Positions 51,987 through 61,597 of a DNA stretch of 64,000 nucleotides are shown in pieces. The stretch is from Saccharomyces uvarum (lineage: Eukaryota > Ascomycota > Saccharomycetes > Saccharomycetales > Saccharomycetaceae), in the NCBI GenBank assembly GCA_947243795.1, contig OX365934.1:434001-498000 (forward strand), written 5' to 3'. The position numbers and the translations under genes are program-made. Each line of letters begins with the position of its first letter. The stretch's first letter is position 1. The notes under the pieces are model-generated. The model was not told the DNA's origin, did not search any database, and saw only the letters and a program-made list of their open reading frames with translations.

Positions 51987-52131
51987 TTTTTGTTTACCTT
52001 GGCCTACGTTCACTTCCCTTATTCTTTGTTTTCTACGTATTTTCAACTTCTTTGCAACAAATGATGCCAGGTTCGAAGCGCATAATGCCGAGATTGGGTT
52101 ATGCATTGATTTTCTGAAAAAGCCACAAATT

Positions 52132-53394
52132 TTATATAGAAACATCACTACTCAAGTTATACAAAGCAAAGAAACTATGTTTACCAACTGCGATCGCCTG
52201 CTTTTGTGATTTACTATGCGACGTGTAGCAAAACTGATTAACTTCGTTATCATCGGAGACTAAAAAGATAGGCGCCTTAGATGCAATTACGGGATGCTGG
52301 CGTTCTGAATCCCTGGTAATATCAAACTTAATACTAGTATCAAGCCCAGAAGAGACAAGCAAAGCATCGTCAGTAAAGCAAACACTATTTATTCGAACGC
52401 CTTCATTAATAAAGAACTCATCAACTGGGTGTTCTGGAGATCTTAAATCCCATTGAGCTAACATTCCATTTTCATAGCCTGCGTAAACATAGTTTGGATC
52501 ATCCACATCGATTGCCAACGAATTACATGGAGATGTGAATTTGCTTGGAAGTTGAGTAGTTTGCCTTTTTGAAAACACATCATGTACAGTAATAACTCCA
52601 GAAACATGGCCGGCGATAACATGTTTACCGTATGTTCCAAACTCCAGATCTCTTTTCTTAATATCTTGAACCCCAAGCAGTTGCTTCTCCGTTCCCATGA
52701 ATATGGCTATGCTATTCACACCGTCATGCGGATTTTCTTTTCTGCTGAACGTATGAACAGTTGATGCTGTGCCGCATTCCCATAGACGAATCGTACCATC
52801 CAGAGAGGCAGAAAGTACATTCCTCCCACGGTCTATTATAGCAATATCTGTAATTGTCGCCTTGTGTCCAATTAGTGAGCGAGGATTGGAACCATCTTTT
52901 ACGGACCAAATCTTTACTTGCATATCTTGCGAACCAGAGATCAGAGCCTCACCACTTGGAAAAAACTTTAATTTTGTTATCTCACCAGCGTGCGCCTGGT
53001 TAATTTCTCTCTCTAAGCTAAAATTCGAATTTAGTACTTTAATATTACCTTCTGTAGTACCTAATATGAACCGCTTCGTCTGAACTTTGATCGAATCTAC
53101 AGCAGTATAATCTGCACCCTCGAACATCTTTGAATAATCTTTCTTGATGGTATTGAATAGAAATTTCTGCCCATCCAATTGTGCCATATACAGATAGGAA
53201 TTGATCTTTTCAAAGCTATTTTTTTCGCCTGCATCTACACCCTCGTTATTTGCTAACACTTTTATTTTGTATTCCTTGATTTCATTCAAGTTTTTGTCTA
53301 TGTTGATGTAAAACCCATCATCGTTTTCATGCTCCTCTTCCAAGACATCATCAAAGTCATATTGGATATGAGCAACGGTAACATTCTTACCCAT
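52132..53394 (-). CDS. RPN14: Rpn14, proteasome assembly chaperone (WD40)
   Basis: A 420-residue WD40 protein (S. cerevisiae 417), a chaperone that binds Rpt6 while the 19S base is assembled. After an N-terminal non-WD segment (1-130), repeats are visible as GEITKLKFFPSGEALISGSQDMQVKIW, GHKATITDIAIIDRGRNVLSASLDGTIRLW and VYAGYENGMLAQWDLR; the C-terminal repeats are degenerate. ATG 53394 aligns with the S. cerevisiae start; two further open codons begin with a non-ATG codon. I found no Rpn4 element upstream, unlike SCL1. Fast divergence is seen in the C-terminal third. Confidence 0.95.
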   Translation of the reverse strand: MGKNVTVAHIQYDFDDVLEEEHENDDGFYINIDKNLNEIKEYKIKVLANNEGVDAGEKNSFEKINSYLYMAQLDGQKFLFNTIKKDYSKMFEGADYTAVDSIKVQTKRFILGTTEGNIKVLNSNFSLEREINQAHAGEITKLKFFPSGEALISGSQDMQVKIWSVKDGSNPRSLIGHKATITDIAIIDRGRNVLSASLDGTIRLWECGTASTVHTFSRKENPHDGVNSIAIFMGTEKQLLGVQDIKKRDLEFGTYGKHVIAGHVSGVITVHDVFSKRQTTQLPSKFTSPCNSLAIDVDDPNYVYAGYENGMLAQWDLRSPEHPVDEFFINEGVRINSVCFTDDALLVSSGLDTSIKFDITRDSERQHPVIASKAPIFLVSDDNEVNQFCYTSHSKSQKQAIAVGKHSFFALYNLSSDVSI

Positions 53395-53908
53395 TGCCAC
53401 TTCTAATTCACAATACTATATCTCTTTAGTCCCCGTTTTGCTGTTAAAAGATCCTTCTTTAAACAATTCGCCGATTTTTAACATATCGCCGAACGCCCAT
53501 CGTGTAACCAAAGGATTTCTTCTGTTGGACAGATCAGACACCAAAGGACAGTTTACAGAGATTTAAACACTCTTTTTAAACCTAACAGGAACCCAAGAAA
53601 GCTAAATGTTCAATCAAAAACGGATAAATCTTATTTGCTCGGTGGTTACACGATTTTAGTATGATTACTTATCCGAGAGGACTGACACACAACTAGTAAA
53701 ATTTTTCTGCTGCAGCGGTAACATGCCCTCATAATACGTAAGCACTTGATCATTTGGTACTCCCTCAACCACCTAATAGTAAATTTAATCAGAACATGAA
53801 TTAAAATTACATAAAGTACTTCACATTAACAATAAATACTATTTAAAATACTAGAAATACTCCTTGCAGCTCTCGCCATGACCACGTCTCAATAAGACCA
53901 GGTTCTAA
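53395..53908. other. RPN14 promoter and CDH1 3' flank
   Basis: The 514-bp spacer holds the RPN14 promoter on its left. A short direct repeat CGCCGA occurs at about 53469 and 53488. I saw no PACE, tRNA or conserved frame. Confidence 0.65.
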
Positions 53909-55609
53909 CTAGCGGATCTGATTGAATGCATCGAATATCAACGAATTTGGTTGAACCTTCGCTTTTGGCTTATCAAAAAGCTTCCAATATCGTAATGTTT
54001 CATCTCCAGCTCCAGAAACAACCGTCGTCCCATCATTAGATAAGGTCAAATGAAGGACTCTGAAACTATGCCCCTTCAAAATTGCGATTGGATCCATGGA
54101 AGTACAATCCCATAAAGTTAAGTTATATTTTGAGTAACCATGCGATGTTACAAGCTCGTTCGTATTTTTTGACCATACCATATTACATATCTGAGAGCCA
54201 CTGTCTATATCACTTATCTTCGTTGAAGTATTAACATTCCAAATTTTTAATTTTCTATCCGCTGTTCCACCGCCGGTAGCTAATATGCCTCTTTTGTGAG
54301 GAGACCAAGCCATTGCCTTAACAGCAGCCTTATGTTCATCGAATGTCAAAATTGGGGATTTGGAAGTCCCCTCGTAAACATTAACCATATTATCGTTACC
54401 ACCTGATGCAAGCTTATTATCTGCTACATTCCATTTCAAGCCGCACACTTCCTGAGTATGCGACTCTATAGTTTCGAAGAAAGGATCCGGCATTCTTACA
54501 TCTCTATGCAGTATTCGATGATCCCTGCTTCCAGATGTTAAGACATGATTATTCCAAGATAAACACGCCACTCTATCGACATGTCCTGATAACGTTCTTA
54601 TACATTTTCTTTTTATTACGTCATAAATTTCTACAAGCCCGTTTCCTTGGCCAACTGCTAGGTGAGAGCCTGCTCCAATCCAGCTTAAGCTTGTATATTC
54701 GTTTTGCGTGTCACACAAATGCACAACGTCCCCCGTATTATTGTCTGTTAAAAATATCGACTTCCCAAGGGCGACTGCCAAGACGTCGGTGCTCGACCAA
54801 TCTATTAAACTATAATAAAAATCGTCTGCTAAAGACGGAGCATCTAGAACTCTATAAGGGACTTTTGCTATTTGCCTAAATTGCTTTCCTGGTGACAACA
54901 GTAATTGTTTTGAATCTGGCCTAACTGGCGACATTGAATCAAAAAATTGTGACTGTAACAAAGATGCTGCGGACAGTTTTCTACCTTTGCGTTGTTGGTA
55001 GGTCAGCAAGCTGGCGCCTCTAACTGAACTACTGGAAGGTCGTATGACTTCATCTTGCTGCGAAGTAAAAAGACGACGAGGCGTGACTGGCGTAGATTGT
55101 GGAGAAAACTCTTCTAAACTAGCCCCTTCAGGTGGCGGTGTTGATACTCGTTCCAGTTCATACCCACGGTTATATGAACTTTCTGTATGTACAACGCCTG
55201 TAGTAGATGGCCTAGTGTTCTTTATACGGTCTATACTACTTTCTGGCCCTACTGTGTCCTTACTAAGCATCTCACCAAAAAGCTCATTCTTTAACAGAGT
55301 GTTGTACGTTTCATGTGCTTGTCTTTCCTTTTGGTACTCGACTTGATCCTCTGTGCTCGATGGGTTAAGGGCTGGAACGTTTGTTATGCTACTGATTGAG
55401 ACAATAGAATTCAAATCTATGTCAGTTCTGTTAGGAATATATCTATCACCATATACTGTAGGTGGCCTCGACCGTCTGGAGGGGGAGGATAATAGTGAAG
55501 CAGATGACGAACTGGAGATTGGCCGTTTCGATATCCTCTTATTTTCAGAACCCTTAAGTGGAGAGGAAGAAGGCGTATTATTCATGAACGGGTTTGAGTT
55601 TATGGACAT
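53909..55609 (-). CDS. CDH1: Cdh1 (Hct1), activator of APC/C
   Basis: The G1 and late-mitosis activator of the anaphase-promoting complex, 566 residues as in S. cerevisiae. The N-terminal half is disordered with many Ser/Thr-Pro Cdk sites (SSPLK, STPPPE, STPVTPRR), whose phosphorylation blocks APC/C binding. The C-box DRYIPNR is at 55-61 (S. cerevisiae has Ser at residue 60). The WD40 propeller spans about 250-550 and binds KEN and D boxes; the C-terminal Ile-Arg tail is present. The C-terminal half is nearly invariant while the N-terminus varies. ALK1, a KEN-box protein, is encoded 36 kb away. Confidence 0.98.
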   Translation of the reverse strand: MSINSNPFMNNTPSSSPLKGSENKRISKRPISSSSSASLLSSPSRRSRPPTVYGDRYIPNRTDIDLNSIVSISSITNVPALNPSSTEDQVEYQKERQAHETYNTLLKNELFGEMLSKDTVGPESSIDRIKNTRPSTTGVVHTESSYNRGYELERVSTPPPEGASLEEFSPQSTPVTPRRLFTSQQDEVIRPSSSSVRGASLLTYQQRKGRKLSAASLLQSQFFDSMSPVRPDSKQLLLSPGKQFRQIAKVPYRVLDAPSLADDFYYSLIDWSSTDVLAVALGKSIFLTDNNTGDVVHLCDTQNEYTSLSWIGAGSHLAVGQGNGLVEIYDVIKRKCIRTLSGHVDRVACLSWNNHVLTSGSRDHRILHRDVRMPDPFFETIESHTQEVCGLKWNVADNKLASGGNDNMVNVYEGTSKSPILTFDEHKAAVKAMAWSPHKRGILATGGGTADRKLKIWNVNTSTKISDIDSGSQICNMVWSKNTNELVTSHGYSKYNLTLWDCTSMDPIAILKGHSFRVLHLTLSNDGTTVVSGAGDETLRYWKLFDKPKAKVQPNSLIFDAFNQIR

Positions 55610-55950
55610 TCGGCTAAACCAGAATGAAGAGTAAGGGAAAGAGTGACAAAGGCTGTGGCGGAGAGGAAATTTTTAATTCAGAAGCTTGTAAATCAAATGG
55701 AACACTACATCGTAGTGTGCACGCTAGAAGCGGTGCAAAAATGCATTTTGTGTGGGATGAAAAAATGTCGTAAGGTTAATAAGCGGCTCTTCGGGTAAGG
55801 ATATATTACTATTCGACGAGACAAGACAAAGCAAAACTTATATACGCATAGTGTGATTCTTATGTTGATAGATTCCATCATTGGAGTTCTAATCCGGTTG
55901 TTGGGCATTCTCTCCTGGTCGCTTCAGTCTAAAAGAGCCGAGTGCCGCAA
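55610..55950. promoter_or_regulatory. Divergent CDH1-ERP6 promoter with Reb1 site
   Basis: A 341-bp shared promoter. A Reb1 core TTACCCG lies at 55792-55798 on the minus strand, near the middle, as is typical for divergent promoters. No other site is supported. Confidence 0.6.
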
Positions 55951-56601
55951 ATGTTATTACACTACGTCTTCCTGGCTCTTGTATTATCGCCCTTCCGGGC
56001 CTCTGCATTTTATTTCTATGGTTATGGTGGAGACCGGAAATGTTTCCTAAAGGAATTGTCCAAGGACACCTTTCTAAAAGGATCTTATAACTTAGGAGTT
56101 TACGACGATAAGTTGGAGGACTATGCTCTTCCTAGTCAAAATGATTACGGCATAGTTATAGATGTGGAGGAGGTGTTTGATAATAATCATAGAGTGGTCC
56201 ATCAACAGAGTTCTCCTTCTGGTGACTTCACATTCCTGGCGTTGGAATCTGGAGAATATAAAATCTGTCTCCAATCTCAAGTAAACAATTGGATAGGTAA
56301 AACTAAAACCAAACTGGAAGTTGCATTTGAAGTCGGTTTTGAAGCCATGTTGGATTCAAAAAGGAAAGATACTTTAGAAACTTTACACGGGAAAGTCAAT
56401 ATATTGAATTCGAAAATCATGGAAATTAGAAGAGAACAGCAATTGGTAAGAGAACGTGAAGAATCCTTCAGAGATATATCCGAATCCGTGAACTCTCGCG
56501 CAATGTGGTGGATCGTAATTCAAGTCATTCTACTAATCTTAATTTGTGTATGGCAAATGAAAAGCTTGCGTTCATTTTTTGTCAGGCAAAAAGTCTTGTA
56601 A
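55951..56601 (+). CDS. ERP6: Erp6, p24-family cargo receptor
   Basis: A 216-residue p24 (emp24/gp25L) protein of COPII/COPI vesicles, like S. cerevisiae Erp6. A signal peptide (about 1-18) is followed by the lumenal GOLD domain, with the paired cysteines [10 protein letters not shown] and EYKICLQS, a coiled-coil membrane-proximal segment ([20 protein letters not shown]) and one transmembrane helix near 185-203. The short cytosolic tail ends [12 protein letters not shown], with an FF motif for COPII and no KKxx signal. ATG 55951 was chosen because the frame upstream begins only with a GTG and this start gives the family length. Confidence 0.95.
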   Translation: MLLHYVFLALVLSPFRASAFYFYGYGGDRKCFLKELSKDTFLKGSYNLGVYDDKLEDYALPSQNDYGIVIDVEEVFDNNHRVVHQQSSPSGDFTFLALESGEYKICLQSQVNNWIGKTKTKLEVAFEVGFEAMLDSKRKDTLETLHGKVNILNSKIMEIRREQQLVREREESFRDISESVNSRAMWWIVIQVILLILICVWQMKSLRSFFVRQKVL

Positions 56602-56930
56602 TCATACATGTCAAGACTTAGTCTACAGCAAGTTTTCATTTATCATATACTTCGTGATGCTAGCCTAAATCCATATATATATATATATATTTATACATAT
56701 ATACATATACGCGTTTTTTCCTGCCTCGTAGCGCAGTCATTAAGTTAAGTGTGTATATACAAGTATATTGACCTAATAAGTATGATTTTTTTTGTTAGTT
56801 TTATCTCTACTTCTATTTTTATAGTCATGTATAAAGACGAAATAAATCTATATGGTGCGTAACATACATCTCTCGTTGATCGTATTTTTATTTATGAATG
56901 GGATAAAGAGTAGTCTTCTAACCACAGTCA
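56602..56930. other. ERP6-ERG26 convergent spacer
   Basis: A 329-bp AT-rich region between convergent stops, with an (AT)n run at 56673-56690 and several TATATA elements that probably serve in 3' end formation of both genes. Confidence 0.7.
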
Positions 56931-57980
56931 TTACAAATCTTCGTCCATCCAGGCCAAAGTTTTATTGATACCTTCTTCAATACCTACTCTTGGGGTATAG
57001 CCCAACAACTTCTTAGCTTTAGAAATATTATGATAACGATATGCGCACACAATCTTAACTCTAAACGGAGTCAAACCTGGTTCTTTACCCAGCAGCTTGG
57101 ACACCCATTCTGAAAGGTAACCAGCGCAAATTGCAACCGGTCTTTTCAAAACAATAACATGCTTAGCAACATGTCCATCTGCCTTCCAAACTGTACGAGC
57201 TAGGGCCCAAAAATAAGTGGGGGTGTCATTGGTAATAAAAAAAGTCTCACCAGAGACCTCTGATCTTGCTTTTGGATCAAGCAGCTTATGTGCGGCTAGA
57301 ACATGAGCATCAGCGACATTGCCAGCGTAAGTCCAATCAAATAAATTGTTATTGTCACCAATTTGAAACTTCGATTGTCCTAACTTTGCAACCTGTCTAA
57401 GACCTGGCACCAACTGTCTATCCCCTGGACCAAAAATACCAGCTGGACGAAGTGCAACAGTGTAAAAGCCACTTTCTGGATCATTTGCCTTCAAAACCAT
57501 CTCTTCGGCGATAGCCTTTGTCTCATTATATGCGTCCATAGGAACTTCTGGAATTGGCCAAGTTTCATCCGCATTATGCACGTCTTGCCCGTTGAAAATA
57601 ACACCCGCAGAAGAAGTATATACAAGCACATTAACATCACATTTCTTACACATATCTATCACATTACGCGTTCCCTTTACGTTCACTATGTCGTAAATAT
57701 TTGGATTTTGACCATGCATTGGCGAAGCACAGTGAACAACAACGTTTGCTTTACTTTCCTTGATAGCGTCTTCCATATCATTAGGGGATGTTAAATCACC
57801 TTTATGGAATTTCACGTCATCCACGTTGAAAGTGAATTGCTTCGAAAGTTTTTCTGGGAGGTCTCTAACATCAAAAATGTGAATATCTGGCTTGGGATTT
57901 ATATCATAGAATTGCTGAATTAAGTGCAATCCGAGGAAACCGGAACCACCAATAATTAAAACCGAATCTATATTTGACAT
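56931..57980 (-). CDS. ERG26: Sterol C-3 dehydrogenase (C-4 decarboxylase)
   Basis: An ER enzyme of ergosterol synthesis, 349 residues as in S. cerevisiae. It oxidises 4-alpha-carboxysterols with NAD+ and releases CO2, between Erg25 and Erg27 on the Erg28 scaffold. It is a short-chain dehydrogenase of the 3-beta-HSD group: GGSGFLGLHL at 11-20 binds NAD, TSSAGVIFNG contains the active-site Ser, and YNETK gives Tyr151 and Lys155. It is the last gene before the centromere on the left arm, with its start 416 bp from CDEIII. Confidence 0.97.
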   Translation of the reverse strand: MSNIDSVLIIGGSGFLGLHLIQQFYDINPKPDIHIFDVRDLPEKLSKQFTFNVDDVKFHKGDLTSPNDMEDAIKESKANVVVHCASPMHGQNPNIYDIVNVKGTRNVIDMCKKCDVNVLVYTSSAGVIFNGQDVHNADETWPIPEVPMDAYNETKAIAEEMVLKANDPESGFYTVALRPAGIFGPGDRQLVPGLRQVAKLGQSKFQIGDNNNLFDWTYAGNVADAHVLAAHKLLDPKARSEVSGETFFITNDTPTYFWALARTVWKADGHVAKHVIVLKRPVAICAGYLSEWVSKLLGKEPGLTPFRVKIVCAYRYHNISKAKKLLGYTPRVGIEEGINKTLAWMDEDL

Positions 57981-58396
57981 GCTTACCTTCTTGTTTTTCT
58001 TTTCTACCTCAGAGTTTCAAAAATTGAATCAAAGCGTTTATGTATTGTGTTTTATAGCTGCAGCCTGATAATTTGTTTGCACACTTATATGGGATTTTTT
58101 AAACGATACCATTTTCCCAGTGAACAATAAACGATCTATGGGGGCTATCGGACCGAAAAACTTAAAATCCATAAACACCGAACAATAACGAAAGGTACAA
58201 AACGAATATACTGCAGAAAGACATAATGAACATGTATGTAATTGCCATCGATATGAATTTGAATCTTTCAAACTTATGAGCGGGCTGAATTGTAGTTATT
58301 TGTAAGACCTACCAACGAGTTTTTTTCATACCAAACACTTTTTTTAATAAAACAATTTCGGATATGAGTTTTCTCACGCTCGGCTTTTAAAACCCA
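57981..58396. other. ERG26 promoter to centromere
   Basis: This 416-bp stretch must include the ERG26 promoter. I see no reading frame with family resemblance and no tRNA. The usual sterol element TCGTATA was not seen. Confidence 0.6.
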
Positions 58397-58517
58397 TTTT
58401 TACTGTTCGGTAGTCCTAAACATAGCATTTGGAATAATAATATTTTAAAATGTATTTACATTTATTAATAAAAGTAAAACATATTTTATATATTTAGTAA
58501 AAATAGTTCACGTGATT
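58397..58517 (-). other. CEN7: Point centromere CEN7
   Basis: A complete point centromere read on the minus strand. CDEI is ATCACGTG at 58510-58517, an exact RTCACRTG (Cbf1). CDEII is 58423-58509, 87 bp with 10 G/C, about 89 percent A+T. CDEIII is 58397-58422, TGTTTAGGACTACCGAACAG plus six further bases ending in AAAAA; it contains the essential central CCG and flanking matches to the CBF3 consensus. Size and composition are those of S. cerevisiae centromeres, and the place between ERG26 and EFM5 is that of CEN7. Confidence 0.96.
58454..58464 (+). other. ARS consensus match inside CDEII
   Basis: ATTTACATTTA is an 11/11 match to WTTTAYRTTTW within the AT-rich CDEII. Chance is a strong alternative because of composition. 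Confidence 0.3.
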
Positions 58518-58591
58518 AGGAAAGAAGTATTTTTAAAATTTATTTGTTAAATAATTTATATAGTTTATACAATCTTCGATTCCCCTTATAA

Positions 58592-59491
58592 TCACGAGAA
58601 AGTTTGAGAAGCATATGTCCAAGATTTACACTCGAAATTGGCGTAACACCTGAATTCGTTACTCAAACCATTAGAATGCTCTGGAAGAAAAGTTGTGATT
58701 CTTGTGGTTGAATAAACCTTGGATATAACTTCGGACATTCTTTCGCCTGTACAACTTATGAGACGATTTTTAAAAACTCCATTATTAGTCTTGGAATGGT
58801 CATTTGGTGCCAACAGAGACTTTGCGGTAATAGAGGCTGTTTTTATTCATGGAGGGCAGTTAGTAAGACAATTGCTTTATAGAGGAAGAAATGATAAAGG
58901 CGCTTATAATACATACATTTTGTTTGGCAATCTTCGTTCAAAAAAGGCGGATCGATTAGTAATCTATCGACCTTCCCTTTAATTTTATCACTGAATTCAA
59001 GAGGTTTGTTGTAGTCGTAAAAGAAGAAGTGATCTTTTCCAGCCAACAATTCAAATCTTGTGTCGAATTCAAACAGGTAAATGTGCTCTGTTGGAATTTC
59101 ACTGGTAGGTTTTTTTTGGATGGCAGCATAAACAGATGGGGCACTGACTATCGCGATGACAGTGTTTTCATCAGCGCCTTCTAGTAGGGCATCTCCTAGA
59201 ATTGCGGCTGTTTCATCACTGTACCAAAATTGAGAGAGTTGCCAATCTTCCTTAAAGAGTTTCATTCCCTCCTCCCTTTTCTTGTTCTGAAATTCTTCAT
59301 CAGTTTGATCGTAAAGCTTTTGGAAAACTTCTTGATGCTGTTGCTCCTCTTTTTTGAATTCTTGAAGGGCAGCGAGGGCATTAGCAGAAAGTGTTCTGTT
59401 AATATTATTTTAGTTAGTAATTGCGTCTTCCAATATCAAAACTATTCAATACATACAATTCATAGTCGGAGTCGGAGTCAGAGGTGGACAT
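58592..59491 (-). CDS. EFM5: Efm5, eEF1A lysine methyltransferase; three exons
   Basis: An S-adenosylmethionine-dependent methyltransferase that in S. cerevisiae trimethylates Lys79 of elongation factor eEF1A. The coding sequence joins, on the minus strand, 59457-59491, 58917-59395 and 58592-58836, giving 252 residues (S. cerevisiae 248). Both introns have GTATGT, TACTAAC and CAG. The splices restore the family sequence: exon 1 MSTSDSDSDYE-Leu runs into TLSANALAAL and exon 2 ends DCQTK, continuing SSITAKSLLAPNDHSK. The DPPF motif (LLIDPPFLNED) is the N6-methyltransferase-type catalytic motif. Two introns in one gene is rare in this genus. The stop codon is only 75 bp from CDEI of the centromere. 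Confidence 0.93.
58837..58916 (-). other. EFM5 intron 2 (80 nt)
   Basis: 5' splice site GTATGT at 58911-58916, branch point TACTAAC at 58859-58865 and a CAG 3' splice site ending at 58837. It contains an in-frame stop if unspliced. Confidence 0.92.
59396..59456 (-). other. EFM5 intron 1 (61 nt)
   Basis: 5' splice site GTATGT at 59451-59456, branch point TACTAAC at 59413-59419 and a CAG 3' splice site ending at 59396. At 61 nt it is near the lower size limit for yeast introns. Confidence 0.92.
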
Positions 59492-59950
59492 TTCTGATGA
59501 TTTTTTTTTGGTCCGTTTAAGATTTACAATGATCAAATTGTATCATAATACATTCTATAGTAGTTTACGTTGTTGATTTTTTAAAATTTTTTTATATGAA
59601 TCAACCGGCATGTCATACAGCGAGGCAGATGAAAAAAATAAGAGTCGGAGTGAAACTGGTATTTTGTAGCTACTTCTATATATTACGCTATTCAGGTTAT
59701 AAGAAATTCAATTATAATATTATACCATATAACAGTATTTGCCCCCCTACCCCTTAGGATCATGCCGCCCTAAGGAAAGTGAATACTTGAGATTCAAGAA
59801 GAAAGCCGCTAGCTAGTCAGTACACAATATTCTTGTAGTTAACCCTTAGCGCCTTGAAGGTTTTAATCTATAGACTAAGCTCATGGCTCATAGTCTTAAT
59901 GGTTGATCCCATAGAAAAGTTTTTATTGAATATAATTAGTTTTCTGAGGA
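59492..59950. promoter_or_regulatory. EFM5 promoter and SWC4 3' flank
   Basis: The region contains two stress-element cores CCCCT (59744-59748 and 59750-59754) next to an inverted repeat CCTTAGG / CCTAAGG (59752-59758 and 59769-59775). These lie about 260-280 bp before the EFM5 start. No RNA gene was found. Confidence 0.5.
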
Positions 59951-61375
59951 TCACTTCGTAATAGACATACCAGCCTCGTATTTATCGACATGTTTTTTTA
60001 AATCGATAAGGGTATTGATTTTTTTTACGAGTTCTTCTTGTCTTTCCATTACGTCGTTTGATGGCATCACAGGACGAGAGGGTAAAGAAAGTTCTTGAAG
60101 AACAGCAAAAATTTTGTTTTGGAGTGCTGGTTTAAAGGTTGATAACTTTGTCGATCTTAAGTATACACCTGGCGATAGTTTTTCACCGTGTGTTATCACG
60201 CCCAGCGCCTTCCTTTCTTCGGAATTGAAATCCTTCAATAATTGTTCAGCGTATGCACTCTCAGATCTTCTTTTGAGTGCGGTTTGCATCTCTTGTCTCT
60301 GTCTTTTTGTCTTCTTGGGAGAAGGACTTTCTTTGACTTCCGGCTTTTTCACATTCATTTGTTGAAGTTGTCTATGTTGCGCAAACTGCTGTTGTTGCTT
60401 CATCCAAGGATTTTCAGGAATGTTTGGATCGTGCTTACGTTTTCTAGTTTTGTCTGCTAAAAGTGTGCTGTACAGCTGTGACATCCCCTGAGATGTGAGA
60501 TATTGTGTAATTGACTGATCTGAATGAGGAGAATCCAACAGCCTTAGCAGTGATTCCCTTTCGGCTAGTGTTCTCTTAGCAGCCATCTCAAATTTCTTCG
60601 ACTCAACTATCAGCGCTTCTTCTTCAGCAATTTCGGCTGCAGAACGGGAAAGTAGACGTTGTAAATACTTTTTTCTTTCTATTTCCTTTTCAGCTGAAAA
60701 ATTTAATGAAGATAAGAGTGGATGGCTAGGGTTGCTTGTCTTGAAGTAATTCCGACAGATATGGTAAAATTCTTCCTTAAGGTCTTCAAGTGTTCGTGAT
60801 TTATTATAGTTATATCTGTCAAAAATTAAGAACCAACGTAAATCATACTTTCGACAGAGTTCAAATAAATAGTCTATCTCCTCAAAAGACCAGTTTTTAT
60901 TATCATTCTTCATTCCAATTTCAGTGCTGTCATTGAAGCTTTTATCGTTTTGCACTGTTTCCTGATTTTCTGTGTCATGCATAAAGGACGTGTACTCTTC
61001 TTCGGTGAAAGATGGGATAGATAAGTGCTGATTAAATTTAGAATATGGCGATTCCTTTTGTTCATCTCCTATCAACTCTTTAGAACCCTTCGCCCAATGG
61101 CGTAGAGTAACGAAGGGATTGGCCTTAAACTCTACAAATGACCAAGGAGATGGTCTTGACGTCGAAAGCATTTTTTCCTTGAAGTTATTTCCTGACTGAA
61201 TAACAACGGGAGGTTGGTTTTCCCCCAGTAAATTAAATAGTTCTCTTTGCATACCAGTTACCTGAGGCTTGGATCGATTGGCTGTCGAGGATGAGGGTAC
61301 TGATGTCTGGCCATTAGCCGGACTTTTAGACTTCTGTTTAATGTTCAGAACATCAAAAATATCTGAAGATGACAT
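59951..61375 (-). CDS. SWC4: Swc4, shared subunit of SWR1 and NuA4
   Basis: The yeast DMAP1 orthologue (474 residues; S. cerevisiae 476), a subunit of both the SWR1 complex that deposits H2A.Z and the NuA4 histone acetyltransferase. The N-terminal 50 residues are basic and disordered; VTGMQRELFNLLGENQPPVV and the SPWSFVEFKANPF block are family signatures. A SANT/Myb-like domain lies at about 160-215 (WSFEEIDYLFELCRKYDLRWF). It is followed by a long charged helix and a basic segment with KKTKRQRQEM. The C-terminus is the conserved DMAP1 region. The gene is divergent from CUL3 with a 222-bp promoter carrying a Reb1 site. Confidence 0.96.
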   Translation of the reverse strand: MSSSDIFDVLNIKQKSKSPANGQTSVPSSSTANRSKPQVTGMQRELFNLLGENQPPVVIQSGNNFKEKMLSTSRPSPWSFVEFKANPFVTLRHWAKGSKELIGDEQKESPYSKFNQHLSIPSFTEEEYTSFMHDTENQETVQNDKSFNDSTEIGMKNDNKNWSFEEIDYLFELCRKYDLRWFLIFDRYNYNKSRTLEDLKEEFYHICRNYFKTSNPSHPLLSSLNFSAEKEIERKKYLQRLLSRSAAEIAEEEALIVESKKFEMAAKRTLAERESLLRLLDSPHSDQSITQYLTSQGMSQLYSTLLADKTRKRKHDPNIPENPWMKQQQQFAQHRQLQQMNVKKPEVKESPSPKKTKRQRQEMQTALKRRSESAYAEQLLKDFNSEERKALGVITHGEKLSPGVYLRSTKLSTFKPALQNKIFAVLQELSLPSRPVMPSNDVMERQEELVKKINTLIDLKKHVDKYEAGMSITK

Positions 61376-61481
61376 CCTAGTGGTGGCGTTGTCTATTAAG
61401 CTTGATAATATCGATGAAATATGTGTTTTGCTCTTTACTATATAAGTTTGAGGAACGAATAATTTAAGTGCTGTTCAAAGG

Positions 61482-61489
61482 TTACCCGG
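61482..61489 (+). promoter_or_regulatory. Reb1-type site in divergent SWC4-CUL3 promoter
   Basis: GTTACCCGG matches the Reb1 consensus exactly. It is 107 bp before SWC4 and 109 bp before CUL3, almost exactly central, as is usual for divergent pairs. Confidence 0.7.
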
Positions 61490-61597
61490 AAATTTTTGAT
61501 ATAGCTCATTAATGAAGTTTAACTATACGTAGTAAAATCTCACTGCAGGGAGAACACTGTTAAAGATATGAAGAGATTCGAAATTAAACCAGCGTGA

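Noticed and set aside
51987-52145. N-terminal extension of COG7 by 53 codons, including an ATG at 52145.
   Set aside because: It would overlap the RPN14 3' end and occupy the only promoter space; the start at 51986 matches the known protein length.
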